Below, in pieces: positions 1 to 7,487 of a stretch of DNA of 45,501 nt; position 1 is the stretch's first letter; each line of letters opens with the position of its first letter. Under the pieces are notes generated by a model that did no database searches, had not been told where the DNA came from, and saw only the letters and a program-made list of their open reading frames with translations. The position numbers and the translations under genes were made by a program. Origin of the DNA: a virus; the IMG/VR virus record IMGVR_UViG_3300044295_000355, positions 1-45,501 of that record; one strand, given 5' to 3'.

Positions 1-134
1 CCGACGCTGCGAAGGCGCTCCTGCTCCCGGCGCGCGGCGGCACCGACGCGGTCGGCGCGATGCGTGAGGCGTGCGCGGCGCTCTCGTCGAACGAGCGCGC
101 GAAGGTCGACACGCTCATCGTGACGGACGGCTAC
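1..134. repeat. Left copy of terminal direct repeat (circular overlap)
   Basis: The first 134 bases match positions 45368-45501 at 133 of 134 positions. The only difference is base 8 (t) against 45375 (c), a silent change in an Ala codon of the VWA gene. The repeat lies inside one open frame that is continuous across the join, so it marks contig circularity or terminal redundancy rather than a duplicated gene. Confidence 0.95.
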
Positions 135-284
135 TGGCAGGACCCGACGACGGAGCAGCTTCGCGCGCTTCGTCGCGGCGGCGGCACGTTCAAGGCGGTG
201 CTCGTCGACGGAGCGGGCGAGCGTAAGGCGTGGCTCGACGGCGCGTGGACGATGGATTCGCAGGGAAAGATCGCGGTCGCCTGA
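3..284 (+). CDS. VWA-domain protein, C-terminal part (continues from the right end)
   Basis: This is the 3' end of the gene that starts at 44209. The frame enters at base 3 and stops at TGA 282-284. Its first 44 codons repeat the right end of the window; the new part is the last 49 residues, beginning WQDPTTEQL and ending GKIAVA. Joined, the protein is 480 residues. This segment carries the last MIDAS element (TDG) of the von Willebrand A fold. It has no start of its own; the ATG at 60 is internal. Confidence 0.9.
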   Translation, partial: DAAKALLLPARGGTDAVGAMREACAALSSNERAKVDTLIVTDGYWQDPTTEQLRALRRGGGTFKAVLVDGAGERKAWLDGAWTMDSQGKIAVA

Positions 285-305
285 CCGCACCGGGGTTCGC
301 GCCCC

Positions 306-344
306 GCGTTGACGCCGTGAGGGTTCGCCTTGCGACGTCAACGC
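306..344 (+). promoter_or_regulatory. Candidate early promoter overlapped by an inverted repeat
   Basis: The 85-base gap between the VWA stop and the next gene holds TTGACG (309-314), a 16-base spacer and TGCGAC (331-336). A 9-base inverted repeat, GCGTTGACG (306-314) and CGTCAACGC (336-344), overlaps both boxes, as an operator would. The -35 is good; the -10 is poor for a standard sigma70 site. The same TTGACG-N16/17-TGCRRC arrangement precedes ssb and the gene at 10804. No start site can be proved from sequence. Confidence 0.35.
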
Positions 345-369
345 CGCGCGCGAGCGGCAAGGAGGACAG

Positions 370-732
370 ATGGACAATGAGCAAACGATCGACCCGGATC
401 GAGCGCGAGAACTGTTTCTCGCGGCGGCGCATCCGACAGTCGAGAAGATCGCGCAGGCGATCGAGGGAACGCCGAAGGACGTGATGGTCGTCGTCGCCGC
501 TGCGCTGATGAGCGTCTTCGTCGATCATCTCGTGAAGGATCACGAGTCGGTCGGCTTCACGAGTCGGCAGTCGGAGTCGACGATCCACGCGCTGACCTTG
601 TTCGGACTCGAACTCGCACGAGAGATCGACGTCAACGTCGACGCAACTCGGCGCTCGTTCGACGGAAAGCTCCGCGTCGTTCGTTCCGACGAGAGCACAA
701 CGACAACCTTCGACCTCGGAGACGACGCATGA
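370..732 (+). CDS. Hypothetical helical protein, 120 aa
   Basis: I do not recognise a family. The start has an excellent ribosome site (AAGGAGG, 7 bases upstream) and this is the first gene after the candidate promoter at 306-344. The protein is acidic and predicted mostly helical, with a hydrophobic stretch DVMVVVAAALMSVFV near residues 37-51. It resembles the next gene product loosely: both have a V-rich/AAA helix in the first half and an xFGxxLxE segment in the second. It overlaps that gene by 4 bases (ATGA), so the two are translationally coupled and may be diverged paralogues. Confidence 0.75.
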   Translation: MDNEQTIDPDRARELFLAAAHPTVEKIAQAIEGTPKDVMVVVAAALMSVFVDHLVKDHESVGFTSRQSESTIHALTLFGLELAREIDVNVDATRRSFDGKLRVVRSDESTTTTFDLGDDA

Positions 733-1064
733 AGACGGACAAGAAAGACGTGCCCGACGTCGACGAGACTCGACGGCAGGCGCTCGACGTGCTCGCCGGT
801 TGGACGCCGACAGTGCAACGCAGGGACATCTCGCCGACTGCACTCGTCGTCGCTGCGGCGGCGCAGCTTTACCTCGCCGCGAAGTACCTCGAAGAGGCGA
901 CCGAGGACACGGAGCAGTCGGCGCTCGAACAGCTGATCGACGTCGCTCGCTTCGGCGAACTTCTCGAACTCCTGACGACGTTCGGACGCACGCTCGGCGA
1001 GACGGTGCATCACGAGGCAGTCAAGGAAGCGGAGCGCGTGCGCTCCGACGTGGGGGTGAACTGA
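729..1064 (+). CDS. Hypothetical helical protein, 111 aa
   Basis: No family recognised. It starts at an ATGA overlap with the gene before it and ends at an ATGA-type overlap with the gene after it, so it sits inside a tightly coupled run of small early genes. The N-terminus is charged (KTDKKDVPDVDE), followed by an Ala-rich helix SPTALVVAAAAQLYLAAKYL and a C-terminal acidic helix. The faint resemblance to the 120-aa product upstream suggests a duplication. There are no catalytic motifs. Confidence 0.7.
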   Translation: MKTDKKDVPDVDETRRQALDVLAGWTPTVQRRDISPTALVVAAAAQLYLAAKYLEEATEDTEQSALEQLIDVARFGELLELLTTFGRTLGETVHHEAVKEAERVRSDVGVN

Positions 1065-1270
1065 TGCGACCGACATCGTTCCCTGCCGACGTTCGCAAAA
1101 CGGCGAAGGAGAAGCGCCTCGCGATGGTGCGGATTCAATGGGACCAGAGGCACATCGGCGGCGAAGGCGTCGAGGTCGTCGGCCTCGCCCCGGCGTGGGT
1201 GATCGAGATGATCGAAGGACTGCTGCGCTCGTGGCGCGGCGTCGAACCGAAAGACAACGAGGTGAACTGA
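1064..1270 (+). CDS. Small hypothetical protein, 68 aa
   Basis: No family recognised. It begins at ATG 1064, overlapping the previous stop by one base, with a GGGGGTGA purine stretch upstream as ribosome site. It ends at TGA 1268-1270, again overlapping the next ATG. The product has a basic N-terminus (DVRKTAKEKRLAMVRIQW) and an amphipathic C-terminal helix (PAWVIEMIEGLLRSW). Its position and exact overlaps on both sides are the main support for it. Confidence 0.65.
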   Translation: MRPTSFPADVRKTAKEKRLAMVRIQWDQRHIGGEGVEVVGLAPAWVIEMIEGLLRSWRGVEPKDNEVN

Positions 1271-1590
1271 TGGAGGCGAGCATGATTCGCGCGGCGCTCG
1301 ACGCGCGCGGCTGGAAGAAGATTGCGATCAGCGCCGACACCGTGCTCGCCGTCCTCGACGGCGTCCACGTTGCGCTGCGCTTCGACGGCGAGATGATGTT
1401 CGACCCGGTCGACGAGAAGCACGTTCTCTGCACGTCGCTGATCGGAATGGTCGACGGCGTCGAGCGTGCGCGCGTCGAGCGTTGGCCGCTCGTCGATGGC
1501 GAGGAAGACAAGTTGCTGACCGAGGCCGCGCGTGCGGTCGAGGTCGCGGTGCGCGTCGGCGACGACGCGAAAGGAGACGAGGATGAGTGA
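1270..1590 (+). CDS. Hypothetical protein, 106 aa
   Basis: No family recognised. ATG 1270 overlaps the previous stop by one base and has GAGGTG upstream. The middle reads like a small alpha/beta domain (WKKIAISADTVLAVLDGVHVALRFDGEMMF), with an acidic tail ending in KGDEDE. It overlaps the next gene by 8 bases. It is probably one of the phage early accessory proteins; no catalytic signature is visible. Confidence 0.65.
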   Translation: MEASMIRAALDARGWKKIAISADTVLAVLDGVHVALRFDGEMMFDPVDEKHVLCTSLIGMVDGVERARVERWPLVDGEEDKLLTEAARAVEVAVRVGDDAKGDEDE

Positions 1591-1834
1591 CGAGGTTCTG
1601 AGCATCGACGAGGCGGCGGAGTTCGCGCGCCTCTCGAAGAGGATGCTTCTGCGAGCGATCGAACGCGGACAACTGAAGGCGGCGATGCCGAGTCGCGCGA
1701 ACGGTTATCGGCTCCTGAAGTCGAACGTGATTGCGTGGATCGATAACGGGTGTCCCGGCTGCGAGCCGGACGCCGACGACGTCGAGGCGGCGCGCAAGCG
1801 ACTCGGCTCGATGAAGAAGGACGGTGACGAATGA
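1583..1834 (+). CDS. Excisionase/MerR-type helix-turn-helix protein, 83 aa
   Basis: A small DNA-binding protein of the HTH_17/excisionase type. The pattern SIDEAAEFARLSKRMLLRAI, then ERGQLKA, a wing (GYRLLKSNVIAWID) and a short Cys-containing tail (CPGCEPD), is typical. Such proteins bind direct repeats as accessory factors in excision, or act as small regulators. No integrase is visible in the genome, so a regulatory role in the early operon is as likely as excision. The start at ATG 1583 has GGAGACGAGG upstream. It overlaps the exonuclease gene by 4 bases. Confidence 0.8.
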   Translation: MSDEVLSIDEAAEFARLSKRMLLRAIERGQLKAAMPSRANGYRLLKSNVIAWIDNGCPGCEPDADDVEAARKRLGSMKKDGDE

Positions 1835-2910
1835 GGATCGAAGACGTGGAGATCGGGGCGTCGGAGGCAGCGTGCGCGCTCGGCCTCAGCCCCTACAAGA
1901 CACCGGCTGGCCTATACGCCGAGAAGCTCCGGCTCGTCGAGCGCGACGGAGGAAGCGAGGCGACGTTCCTCGGAACGCACGTCGAGCACGCCATCGCCGA
2001 TGCCTTCGGCGCGCGAAACGACGTTCGCCCTCGTCGCTGGCCTACGGTGCGCGGCGCGCTGCGTCCGTGGTTGCGCGTCTCGCCCGATCGCATCCTGCTC
2101 TCGGAGGACGTCTCGCCGTCGTTCCGTCGAGAGCATGGACTCGATCCCGGCGAAGCGGTCGTCGTCGAGATCAAGACAACCGGCCTCGCCTCGTTCCGTC
2201 CGCGCACGAAGCTCGACGCGGAGTGGGGCGAGCCGGGTTCGTCGTCGATCCCGATTCAGTATTTCGTGCAGGTGCAGCTTCAGCTTGCCGCGATGCACGC
2301 CGTTCTCGTCGAGCAGGGCAAGGGGTTCGTCACGCGAGCGATCGTGCCCGCGCTGATCCCCGGTCGCGGCCTCGTCGAGTTCGTCGTGCGCTCCGACGCG
2401 GAGGCGCAAGCGCGCATCCTCGACGGACTCGACCGCTTCGTGCGAGATCATCTCGTGCCCGAGGTCGCGCCGGAGCCGTCGACGGCGGACGACTGGCGAG
2501 CCTACGCGGAGCAGGCGCGACGACCGCAGACGTCGAAGGAGATCGTGCGCGTCGACGACGGCGACCCGCTGTCGTTGCTGCTCGCGGACTACGTCGCCAC
2601 CGACGCCTTTCTGAAGGACGCCGAGGCGAACAAGGAGCGGCTGCGCGCGAAGGTGATCGAGGCGATCGGCGAGCGGTACGGGATCGAATCGCCGGCCGCG
2701 CGAGCGACGTACTCGGCAGGCAAGACCGCGCCGAAGATGTCCGCGTCAGGGTTCGCCGAAGAGGTGCTCGCGCTCGCGCGCACCGAGGTCACGTCAGACA
2801 AGAGTGAGCGGGCGAAGTTTGCCCGTTTGATCCTCGACGCTGCGGAACGAAACACCCGCAGCGTCGTCACCGGGCGCGCGTTGCGCGTCGTCACGAAGGA
2901 GAGTGAGTGA
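1831..2910 (+). CDS. YqaJ-type 5'-3' exonuclease (RecE/lambda-Exo-like)
   Basis: Alkaline-type exonuclease that resects double-strand ends for recombination; it partners the annealase encoded next. The PD-(D/E)xK core is visible: GxxVEH with E52, SPDRIL with D86, and VVEIKTT with E113 and K115, followed by QVQLQLAAMH, the usual YqaJ helix. At 359 residues it has a longer C-terminal half (about 200-359, charged and helical) than the minimal domain. It starts at ATG 1831 overlapping the HTH gene and ends against the bet start (TGATG), so nuclease and annealase are coupled. Confidence 0.9.
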   Translation: MRIEDVEIGASEAACALGLSPYKTPAGLYAEKLRLVERDGGSEATFLGTHVEHAIADAFGARNDVRPRRWPTVRGALRPWLRVSPDRILLSEDVSPSFRREHGLDPGEAVVVEIKTTGLASFRPRTKLDAEWGEPGSSSIPIQYFVQVQLQLAAMHAVLVEQGKGFVTRAIVPALIPGRGLVEFVVRSDAEAQARILDGLDRFVRDHLVPEVAPEPSTADDWRAYAEQARRPQTSKEIVRVDDGDPLSLLLADYVATDAFLKDAEANKERLRAKVIEAIGERYGIESPAARATYSAGKTAPKMSASGFAEEVLALARTEVTSDKSERAKFARLILDAAERNTRSVVTGRALRVVTKESE

Positions 2911-3974
2911 TGAACGAAGAGGGCAAGGAAGTCGCCGCGATCGCCAAGCGCGAAGCGGTGCCGACGTATCTCGTCGAGGCAGCGAAGGACATCGGAGAGG
3001 ACAAGATGCGGCTCTTACGCGACACCGTCGCGCGCGGGTTGACGCTCCCCGAGTTCGGTCTGTTCGTCGAGGTCTGCAAACGAACAGGACTCGATCCGTT
3101 CGCCAAGCAGGTCTACGCCGTGAAGCGGTACGACAGCCGCGAAGGGCGCGACGTCATGACCATTCAGCTTGGCATCGACGGCTTCCGTTCCATCGCGGAG
3201 CGGACGGGCAAGTACGCCGGGCAGCGCGGTCCGTTCTGGTGTGGCGACGATGGCAAGTGGGTGGACGTGTGGCTGTCGTCCTCGCCTCCGCGCGCGGCGA
3301 AGGTCGAGGTCGTGCGGCGCGACTTCGTCGAGCCGCTCGTCGGCATCGCGCTCTGGTCGGAGTACTGCCAGACGAAGCGCGACGGCTCGCCGATGGGCCT
3401 CTGGGGCAAGCTCCCGTCTGTGATGATTGCGAAGTGCGCCGAGTCGATCGCGCTTCGTCGAGCGTTCCCGCAGGAACTCTCCGGGTTGTACACGAGCGAC
3501 GAGATGGCGCAGGCAGACGGCGAGCGCACGTCGCACGCACCGACGCCCGCGCCGCTCGCGATGCGCGACGTGAACCCCGACAGGTTCATGCCGCTCGTCG
3601 AGGGAGAGCCGGAGCCGCCGCCGTCAACGACGCGCACGGCGACGATTCTCCCGCCGCCTTACCTCGCGGAACCAGAGACGATCTCGACGCTCGCCGAGGT
3701 CGATGCCGCAGCCGTCGCCGCTGACGACGTCGCACCGAAGCCCGCCGATGACGTCGCGCTTCTGCGCGCCGCGCTCGTCGAGATGCGCGACGCCGTCGAC
3801 GTGCCGTCAATGTCGGCGGTCGTCGCGAAGTGGAAGGGCAAGCTCGTCGACGATCTCGCCCTGCGGATGTTCGGACGCAGCCGCTACAACGAGCAGCGGA
3901 AGGCGAAGCCCGACGCAGGGATGAACGAGAACGAGAAGCGCGCGCTCGCAAAGGCGACGTCGTTGCTCGCGTGA
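2910..3974 (+). CDS. bet: Phage recombination protein Bet (single-strand annealing)
   Basis: Single-strand annealing protein of the Redbeta/RecT superfamily. The Bet signature is clear: LDPFAKQVYAVKRYD, then TIQLGIDGFRSIAERTGKYA, an AKCAESIALRRAFPQELSG block, and GLYTSDEM. Residues about 1-205 hold this core. The rest is a Pro/Ala-rich linker and a basic C-terminal domain of about 90 residues, probably for DNA or SSB contacts. An in-frame GTG at 2907 precedes ATG 2910, but the ATG has the better-placed AAGGAGAG. A strong hairpin follows the stop. Confidence 0.92.
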   Translation: MNEEGKEVAAIAKREAVPTYLVEAAKDIGEDKMRLLRDTVARGLTLPEFGLFVEVCKRTGLDPFAKQVYAVKRYDSREGRDVMTIQLGIDGFRSIAERTGKYAGQRGPFWCGDDGKWVDVWLSSSPPRAAKVEVVRRDFVEPLVGIALWSEYCQTKRDGSPMGLWGKLPSVMIAKCAESIALRRAFPQELSGLYTSDEMAQADGERTSHAPTPAPLAMRDVNPDRFMPLVEGEPEPPPSTTRTATILPPPYLAEPETISTLAEVDAAAVAADDVAPKPADDVALLRAALVEMRDAVDVPSMSAVVAKWKGKLVDDLALRMFGRSRYNEQRKAKPDAGMNENEKRALAKATSLLA

Positions 3975-3980
3975 AAGGTG

Positions 3981-4016
3981 AGGCCCGCTCGGTCAGGGGA
4001 AACCGGGCGGGCCTCT
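3981..4016 (+). terminator. Strong hairpin between bet and ssb (terminator or attenuator)
   Basis: Seven bases after the bet stop, gaggcccgctcggt (3981-3994) pairs with accgggcgggcctc (4003-4016) over 14 positions with one G-U, leaving an 8-base loop. Only a short T run follows, so it may attenuate or stabilise the 3' end rather than stop transcription fully. The hairpin at 24791-24826 has the same size and loop length. Confidence 0.65.
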
Positions 4017-4045
4017 TGACGCACAAGACGACAACGAGTGCGACG
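4017..4045 (+). promoter_or_regulatory. Candidate promoter for ssb
   Basis: TTGACG (4017-4022), a 17-base spacer and TGCGAC (4040-4045) lie directly after the bet hairpin and 46 bases before the ssb start. The boxes match those at 309-336. This would let ssb and the replication genes be transcribed independently of bet. The -10 is poor by sigma70 standards. Confidence 0.3.
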
Positions 4046-4090
4046 GCGCGAACGTAGCGTCGTCGCCGAGAAACACAAGGAGAGAGAGAC

Positions 4091-4507
4091 ATGGCTGGAC
4101 TGAACAAGGTGATGGTGATCGGCAACCTCGGCAAGGACCCGGAGCTGAAGAGCAACGGCAAGGGCTCATGGTGCGACTTGAATGTCGCCGTCAACGAACG
4201 CCGCAAGGTCGGCGAGACGTGGGAGGACAAGGTCGAGTGGGTGTCCGTGCGTGTACTCGGTCGCGCGGCGGAGAACTGCGGCAAGTACTTGAAGAAGGGA
4301 CGCAGCGTCTACTGCGAGGGTCGTCTCGAAACGTCGTCGTGGACCGACGAGAAGACGAAGGAGAAGAAGTACATGACGCGCGTCGTGTGCTTCGACGTCC
4401 AGTTCCTCGCCGATGGCAAGGGCAACGGCGGCGGCGGCGGCGGTGACGCACCGTCGAACGCGCCCGTTCCGGCGGCGCAGGCCGACGACGACGATCTGCC
4501 CTTCTGA
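4091..4507 (+). CDS. ssb: Single-stranded DNA-binding protein
   Basis: OB-fold SSB that coats single strands during replication and recombination. The N-terminal half has the standard pattern: MAGLNKVMVIGNLGKDPELK, the LNVAVNE strand, VEWVSVRVLGRAAENCGKYLKKG and VYCEGRLETSSW. A Gly-rich linker (about residues 113-120) leads to an acidic tip, DDDDLPF, the usual docking peptide for partner proteins. At 138 residues it is close to normal phage SSB length. The start follows AAGGAGAGAGAG. It lies between bet and the helicase region. Confidence 0.95.
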   Translation: MAGLNKVMVIGNLGKDPELKSNGKGSWCDLNVAVNERRKVGETWEDKVEWVSVRVLGRAAENCGKYLKKGRSVYCEGRLETSSWTDEKTKEKKYMTRVVCFDVQFLADGKGNGGGGGGDAPSNAPVPAAQADDDDLPF

Positions 4508-4527
4508 ACAACAACGACGAGGACGCG

Positions 4528-5211
4528 ATGCCCTGCACTCTTTTCTTCGGCGAGGAGCGCCGGGCGCGCGTCCTCGTCACTCTCGAAGACGGCACGACAC
4601 TGAAGCTCGAAGGCGTCGTCGCCGTCGACGTGCTCGACGAAGGCGAGCGTCGACGAACGACGATCGCTCCGGTGAAGCAGAACAAGAAGGCCGCGCGCAC
4701 CTACGGGAGCGAGGCGGCGGTGACGGACGACGAAGCGAAGGAACTGCTGCGCGGCTCCTTCGACGGACGCGCTCTCGGGCGCGACGAGCGCGAGCGACTG
4801 ATGCACGTCCTGACCCATCTTCGGCGGCGGTGCTTCAAGGCATCGGCGGCGGTGTGGGTCGTCGGCGACATCTCGATTGTCGGCTCCGCGCTGACCGCTG
4901 GCGTGAAGCCAAGCGATCTCGGCAAGGCGATCGTCGCCGCCGCGCGTGACGCGTGGTGGAAGTCGCGCGGTGACCTGTCCTTCCAGACGCTCGTCAAGCA
5001 CGTCGGTTCGCTGGCCGCGCGATACGAGCAGACGAAGGACGGCAAGCACGCGCTCGTTGCGATGCTCGTCGACGTCGGACGCGTCGACCCGATCGCGCGC
5101 GCGCAGATCGAGGAGCGGTTGTCGACGATGACCGACGCCGAGGCAACGGAACTCGTCGCAACGTGGCGACGAAAGATCGAACTCACGAACAGGGAGAAGA
5201 CCGATGGATGA
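4528..5211 (+). CDS. Hypothetical replication-region protein, 227 aa
   Basis: I do not recognise the family. It sits between ssb and the replicative helicase and overlaps the helicase start by 8 bases, the usual place of a helicase loader or replisome organiser; that role is only positional inference. Residues 1-45 look like a small beta domain (CTLFFGEERRARVLVTLEDG). The rest is helical, with a possible winged-helix-like stretch KPSDLGKAIVAAARDAWWKS. No Walker motif is present, so it is not a DnaC-type ATPase. Confidence 0.75.
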   Translation: MPCTLFFGEERRARVLVTLEDGTTLKLEGVVAVDVLDEGERRRTTIAPVKQNKKAARTYGSEAAVTDDEAKELLRGSFDGRALGRDERERLMHVLTHLRRRCFKASAAVWVVGDISIVGSALTAGVKPSDLGKAIVAAARDAWWKSRGDLSFQTLVKHVGSLAARYEQTKDGKHALVAMLVDVGRVDPIARAQIEERLSTMTDAEATELVATWRRKIELTNREKTDG

Positions 5212-6571
5212 CAACGACGACAAGCTGGAGTCGATGTTGCTCGCGGAGCGCGTGATCGGATGCGCTATGCGCGACGTGGCGATGCTGGAACGACTCGTTC
5301 GCGCCGGTGTCTCGGCGCACGAGTTCGAGAATGAGAAACACCGCGCGCTCTGGACGGCGGCGCTTGCCTGCTTCGAGCGGTACGGCGCAGCCGACAGCGC
5401 CATCGTCGCCGATCATCTGCAACGCTCGTCGGGGTGGAAGGCCGACGACGCGAAGACGTGGATCGGCGAGGCGATGCGCTCGTCGTGGGCGAGCGTCGAC
5501 GACGAGACGCTTGGCGCGTACGCCGACCGCCTCCGTCACGGCGCTGCGATGCGTCGGATGCGGAAGCTCGCGGAGCGCATCGAACGCCTTGCTGGCGATG
5601 GCGAGGAAGCCCCGGCGATCGCAGCCGAAGTCGAGGTCGAGCTTCAGTCGATCGTCGCCGGGTCCGCCCCGCGTCGAGCGCACGACGCGGAGAGCCTCGC
5701 GCGCGAGTACGCGACGGAGCTTTCCCGCGACGAGGAAGTCGTCGAGCGGATCTCGACCGGCCTCGGCGTCGTCGATCAGGCGATGCGCGGCGGCGCTCGT
5801 CGAGGCGCGGTGCTGCTCGTCGGTGCCGACACCGGCGTCGGCAAGACGACGTTCGGCACGCACATCGCGCTGACGATGGCGCGCGCCGGAGTCCCGCTCG
5901 TGTTCTTCACCTTCGAGACGAAAGCCGCGCGCATCTTCTCCGGCCTCGTCGAGATGCACGCGCGACGACGGACGGATCGCAGCAACCGCGCCGCCGTCTC
6001 CGCGCTCCTGCACTCGGCGAACGAGGTCAGCGGCTTGCCGGTGTGGGTCGACGACAGCGAGTCGATGACCGTCGAGGAACTCGCGTCGAAGGTCCACGGG
6101 CACGTCAAGCGGAACGGCGTGCGCGTCGTGTTCGTCGACTACGTTCAAGACCTCGAACGCTCGACGCGACACGCGCGCGACGACCTGAACTTCGCGCACA
6201 TCTCGAAGGTGCTCCGCCGGATGGCCGCTCGGTACAACGTCCTCGTCGTCGGCTTCGCGCAGCTTGCCGACACGCGAGAGGCGCAGCTGAAGGCGAAGAA
6301 CTACGCCGGCCCGACAGAAGCGGACATCGCGTACACGCGGCAGTTCGCAAAAGACGCTTCGTACATCGTGCTGCTCGACCGCATGAAGCTCGCCGACGAT
6401 CCGTCGCTGCGGAACCTGACGCGCGTGCGCCTCGTGAAGAATCGCGCGGAGTCGACGCTGACGACAGGATGGATGCGGTACGACCCGGCGACGACGACGC
6501 TGTCGCCGGCCGACGAGCGCGGGCGCGACAACGTGTCGGTGACGGTCGACGACGACCCGTTCGGGGTGTGA
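5204..6571 (+). CDS. dnaB: DnaB-like replicative helicase
   Basis: Hexameric RecA-fold helicase that unwinds the fork. Residues 1-110 match the DnaB N-terminal helical domain (ERVIGCAMRDVAMLERLVRA). A linker precedes the ATPase core: GADTGVGKTT (Walker A, 207-216), FFTFETK, VRVVFVDYVQDL (Walker B, about 307-317), and VVGFAQLADTRE. The C-terminus carries LVKNRAESTLTTGWMRYD, typical for the family. At 455 residues the length is normal. It starts within the end of the upstream gene. I see no primase gene, so priming may rely on the host or an unrecognised protein. Confidence 0.93.
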   Translation: MDDNDDKLESMLLAERVIGCAMRDVAMLERLVRAGVSAHEFENEKHRALWTAALACFERYGAADSAIVADHLQRSSGWKADDAKTWIGEAMRSSWASVDDETLGAYADRLRHGAAMRRMRKLAERIERLAGDGEEAPAIAAEVEVELQSIVAGSAPRRAHDAESLAREYATELSRDEEVVERISTGLGVVDQAMRGGARRGAVLLVGADTGVGKTTFGTHIALTMARAGVPLVFFTFETKAARIFSGLVEMHARRRTDRSNRAAVSALLHSANEVSGLPVWVDDSESMTVEELASKVHGHVKRNGVRVVFVDYVQDLERSTRHARDDLNFAHISKVLRRMAARYNVLVVGFAQLADTREAQLKAKNYAGPTEADIAYTRQFAKDASYIVLLDRMKLADDPSLRNLTRVRLVKNRAESTLTTGWMRYDPATTTLSPADERGRDNVSVTVDDDPFGV

Positions 6572-6572
6572 C

Positions 6573-7079
6573 GTGGATTCAATATGGATCGGACGCGAGT
6601 CGTACGACGACGACGCGAAGGCGTGGCTAGCGAGGTCTGGCCACTATCTCGACAATCCACCACCGGGCTGCTTGTACGCTGTCGCTGTGAGGGGGGGGAC
6701 GCCGGACCTGTTCGGTGGTGTCATGGCAACTGGGCCGCGTCTCGGACTGTGCCTCGTTGGTCGTCCCATCGCACGGATGCTGCCGCAGGACGGCAGCGTG
6801 GGCGAGATCACGCGGATGGTACTACTGCCCGGCCTGCCGCACGGGACGGCGTCGCGGGTGCTGCGTGTCGCTGCGGACTACGGGCGCGCGCGCGGGATGG
6901 CGGCGCTCATCTCGTATCACGACCGCACGCGACACACTGGCTGCATCTACCGCAAAGCGGGCTTCAAGCGCGACGGCGTGACAGGCGCTGCGACTGGCAA
7001 GGGATGGGGCACCCGCAACGGACGGACATCGGCGGCGTATGAGGCAACGCCGAAGAGAAGGTGGCGGTTGACGCTGTAG
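6573..7079 (+). CDS. GNAT-fold acyltransferase-like protein (XF1762-type)
   Basis: A phage protein of the XF1762-like GNAT group. Visible features are GCLYAVAVRGG and GGVMATGPRLGLCLVGRPIA (strand-rich core), GEITRMVLLPG (motif near 78-87), RVLRVAADYGRARGMAALIS (acyl-CoA helix and strand), GCIYRKAGFKRDG, and GKGWGTRNGR with a C-terminal PKRRWRL. Substrate is unknown; relatives sit in phage replication or modification regions, and Mom is also GNAT-related, so DNA modification is possible. Start is GTG 6573, 2 bases after the helicase stop, with a weak ribosome site; no in-frame ATG occurs before 6723. A run of eight G lies inside at 6691-6698. Confidence 0.75.
   Translation: MDSIWIGRESYDDDAKAWLARSGHYLDNPPPGCLYAVAVRGGTPDLFGGVMATGPRLGLCLVGRPIARMLPQDGSVGEITRMVLLPGLPHGTASRVLRVAADYGRARGMAALISYHDRTRHTGCIYRKAGFKRDGVTGAATGKGWGTRNGRTSAAYEATPKRRWRLTL
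6691..6698 (+). repeat. G8 homopolymer within the GNAT-like gene
   Basis: Eight consecutive G in codons 40-42 (AGG GGG GGG). As assembled the frame stays open to the end. Such a run is a slippage site: a gain or loss of one base would truncate the protein soon after residue 42. Whether it varies cannot be seen in a consensus. Confidence 0.9.
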
Positions 7080-7135
7080 GGACAACGCCCGCGAAGAAAG
7101 AGTGCGGGCACTGCGAGGCACAACGTGGACGCTGA
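7061..7135 (+). CDS. Possible 24-aa Cys-containing peptide (weak)
   Basis: A very short frame starting at GTG 7061 inside the end of the GNAT gene and stopping at 7133-7135. It encodes a basic peptide with a KKECGHCEAQRG segment, a zinc-knuckle-like CxxC. The purine run AAGAGAAG directly touches the start codon, so spacing is poor. The GCCCGC/GCGGGC inverted repeat at 7087-7108 may be the real reason for sequence structure here. Listed only as a possibility. Confidence 0.15.
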   Translation: MAVDAVGTTPAKKECGHCEAQRGR

Positions 7136-7487
7136 CGAACGACGACGACTGACCGAGGAGTGCCGCGCGATCATCGAGGCGCGAGTGCGCGAGCCGGGCG
7201 AGGACGACGACCGCGACGACGGGGACTTGATCCCCCTTGGCAAGGCGCTCGCCGCGATCCGTCTCGGCCTCGCGCCGCGCGTCGAGATCGAGCCACCGAC
7301 ACGCGTGCCGCCAGAGTGGCTGACGATGTGCCTCGACGGAGCCGCCGCGCTGCTCGACGGAGCACGCGAGCGATACCGCGCCGCTCCGTGGGCGGCGACG
7401 GAAGACGACATCGAGTGGGGACGCCTGCTCGCGCAACACGTCGACGAGCTTCGCGCGTTGCTCGACGACTACGAGGAGGGACGATGA
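7125..7487 (+). CDS. Hypothetical acidic protein, 120 aa
   Basis: No family recognised. The start appears to be GTG 7125; no ATG lies nearby in frame and the ribosome site (TGCGAGG) is moderate. The protein is acidic and helical, with two charged segments (REPGEDDDRDDGD; TEDDIEWGRLLAQHVDELRALLDDYEEG) around a short Pro-rich stretch. It overlaps the winged-helix candidate gene at its 3' end (ATGATG). Possibly a small regulator or anti-host factor, but nothing in the sequence specifies this. Confidence 0.65.
   Translation: MDADERRRLTEECRAIIEARVREPGEDDDRDDGDLIPLGKALAAIRLGLAPRVEIEPPTRVPPEWLTMCLDGAAALLDGARERYRAAPWAATEDDIEWGRLLAQHVDELRALLDDYEEGR

Noticed and set aside
4528-5211. DnaC-type helicase loader before dnaB
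   Set aside because: No Walker A or B motif is present; only position supports a replication role.
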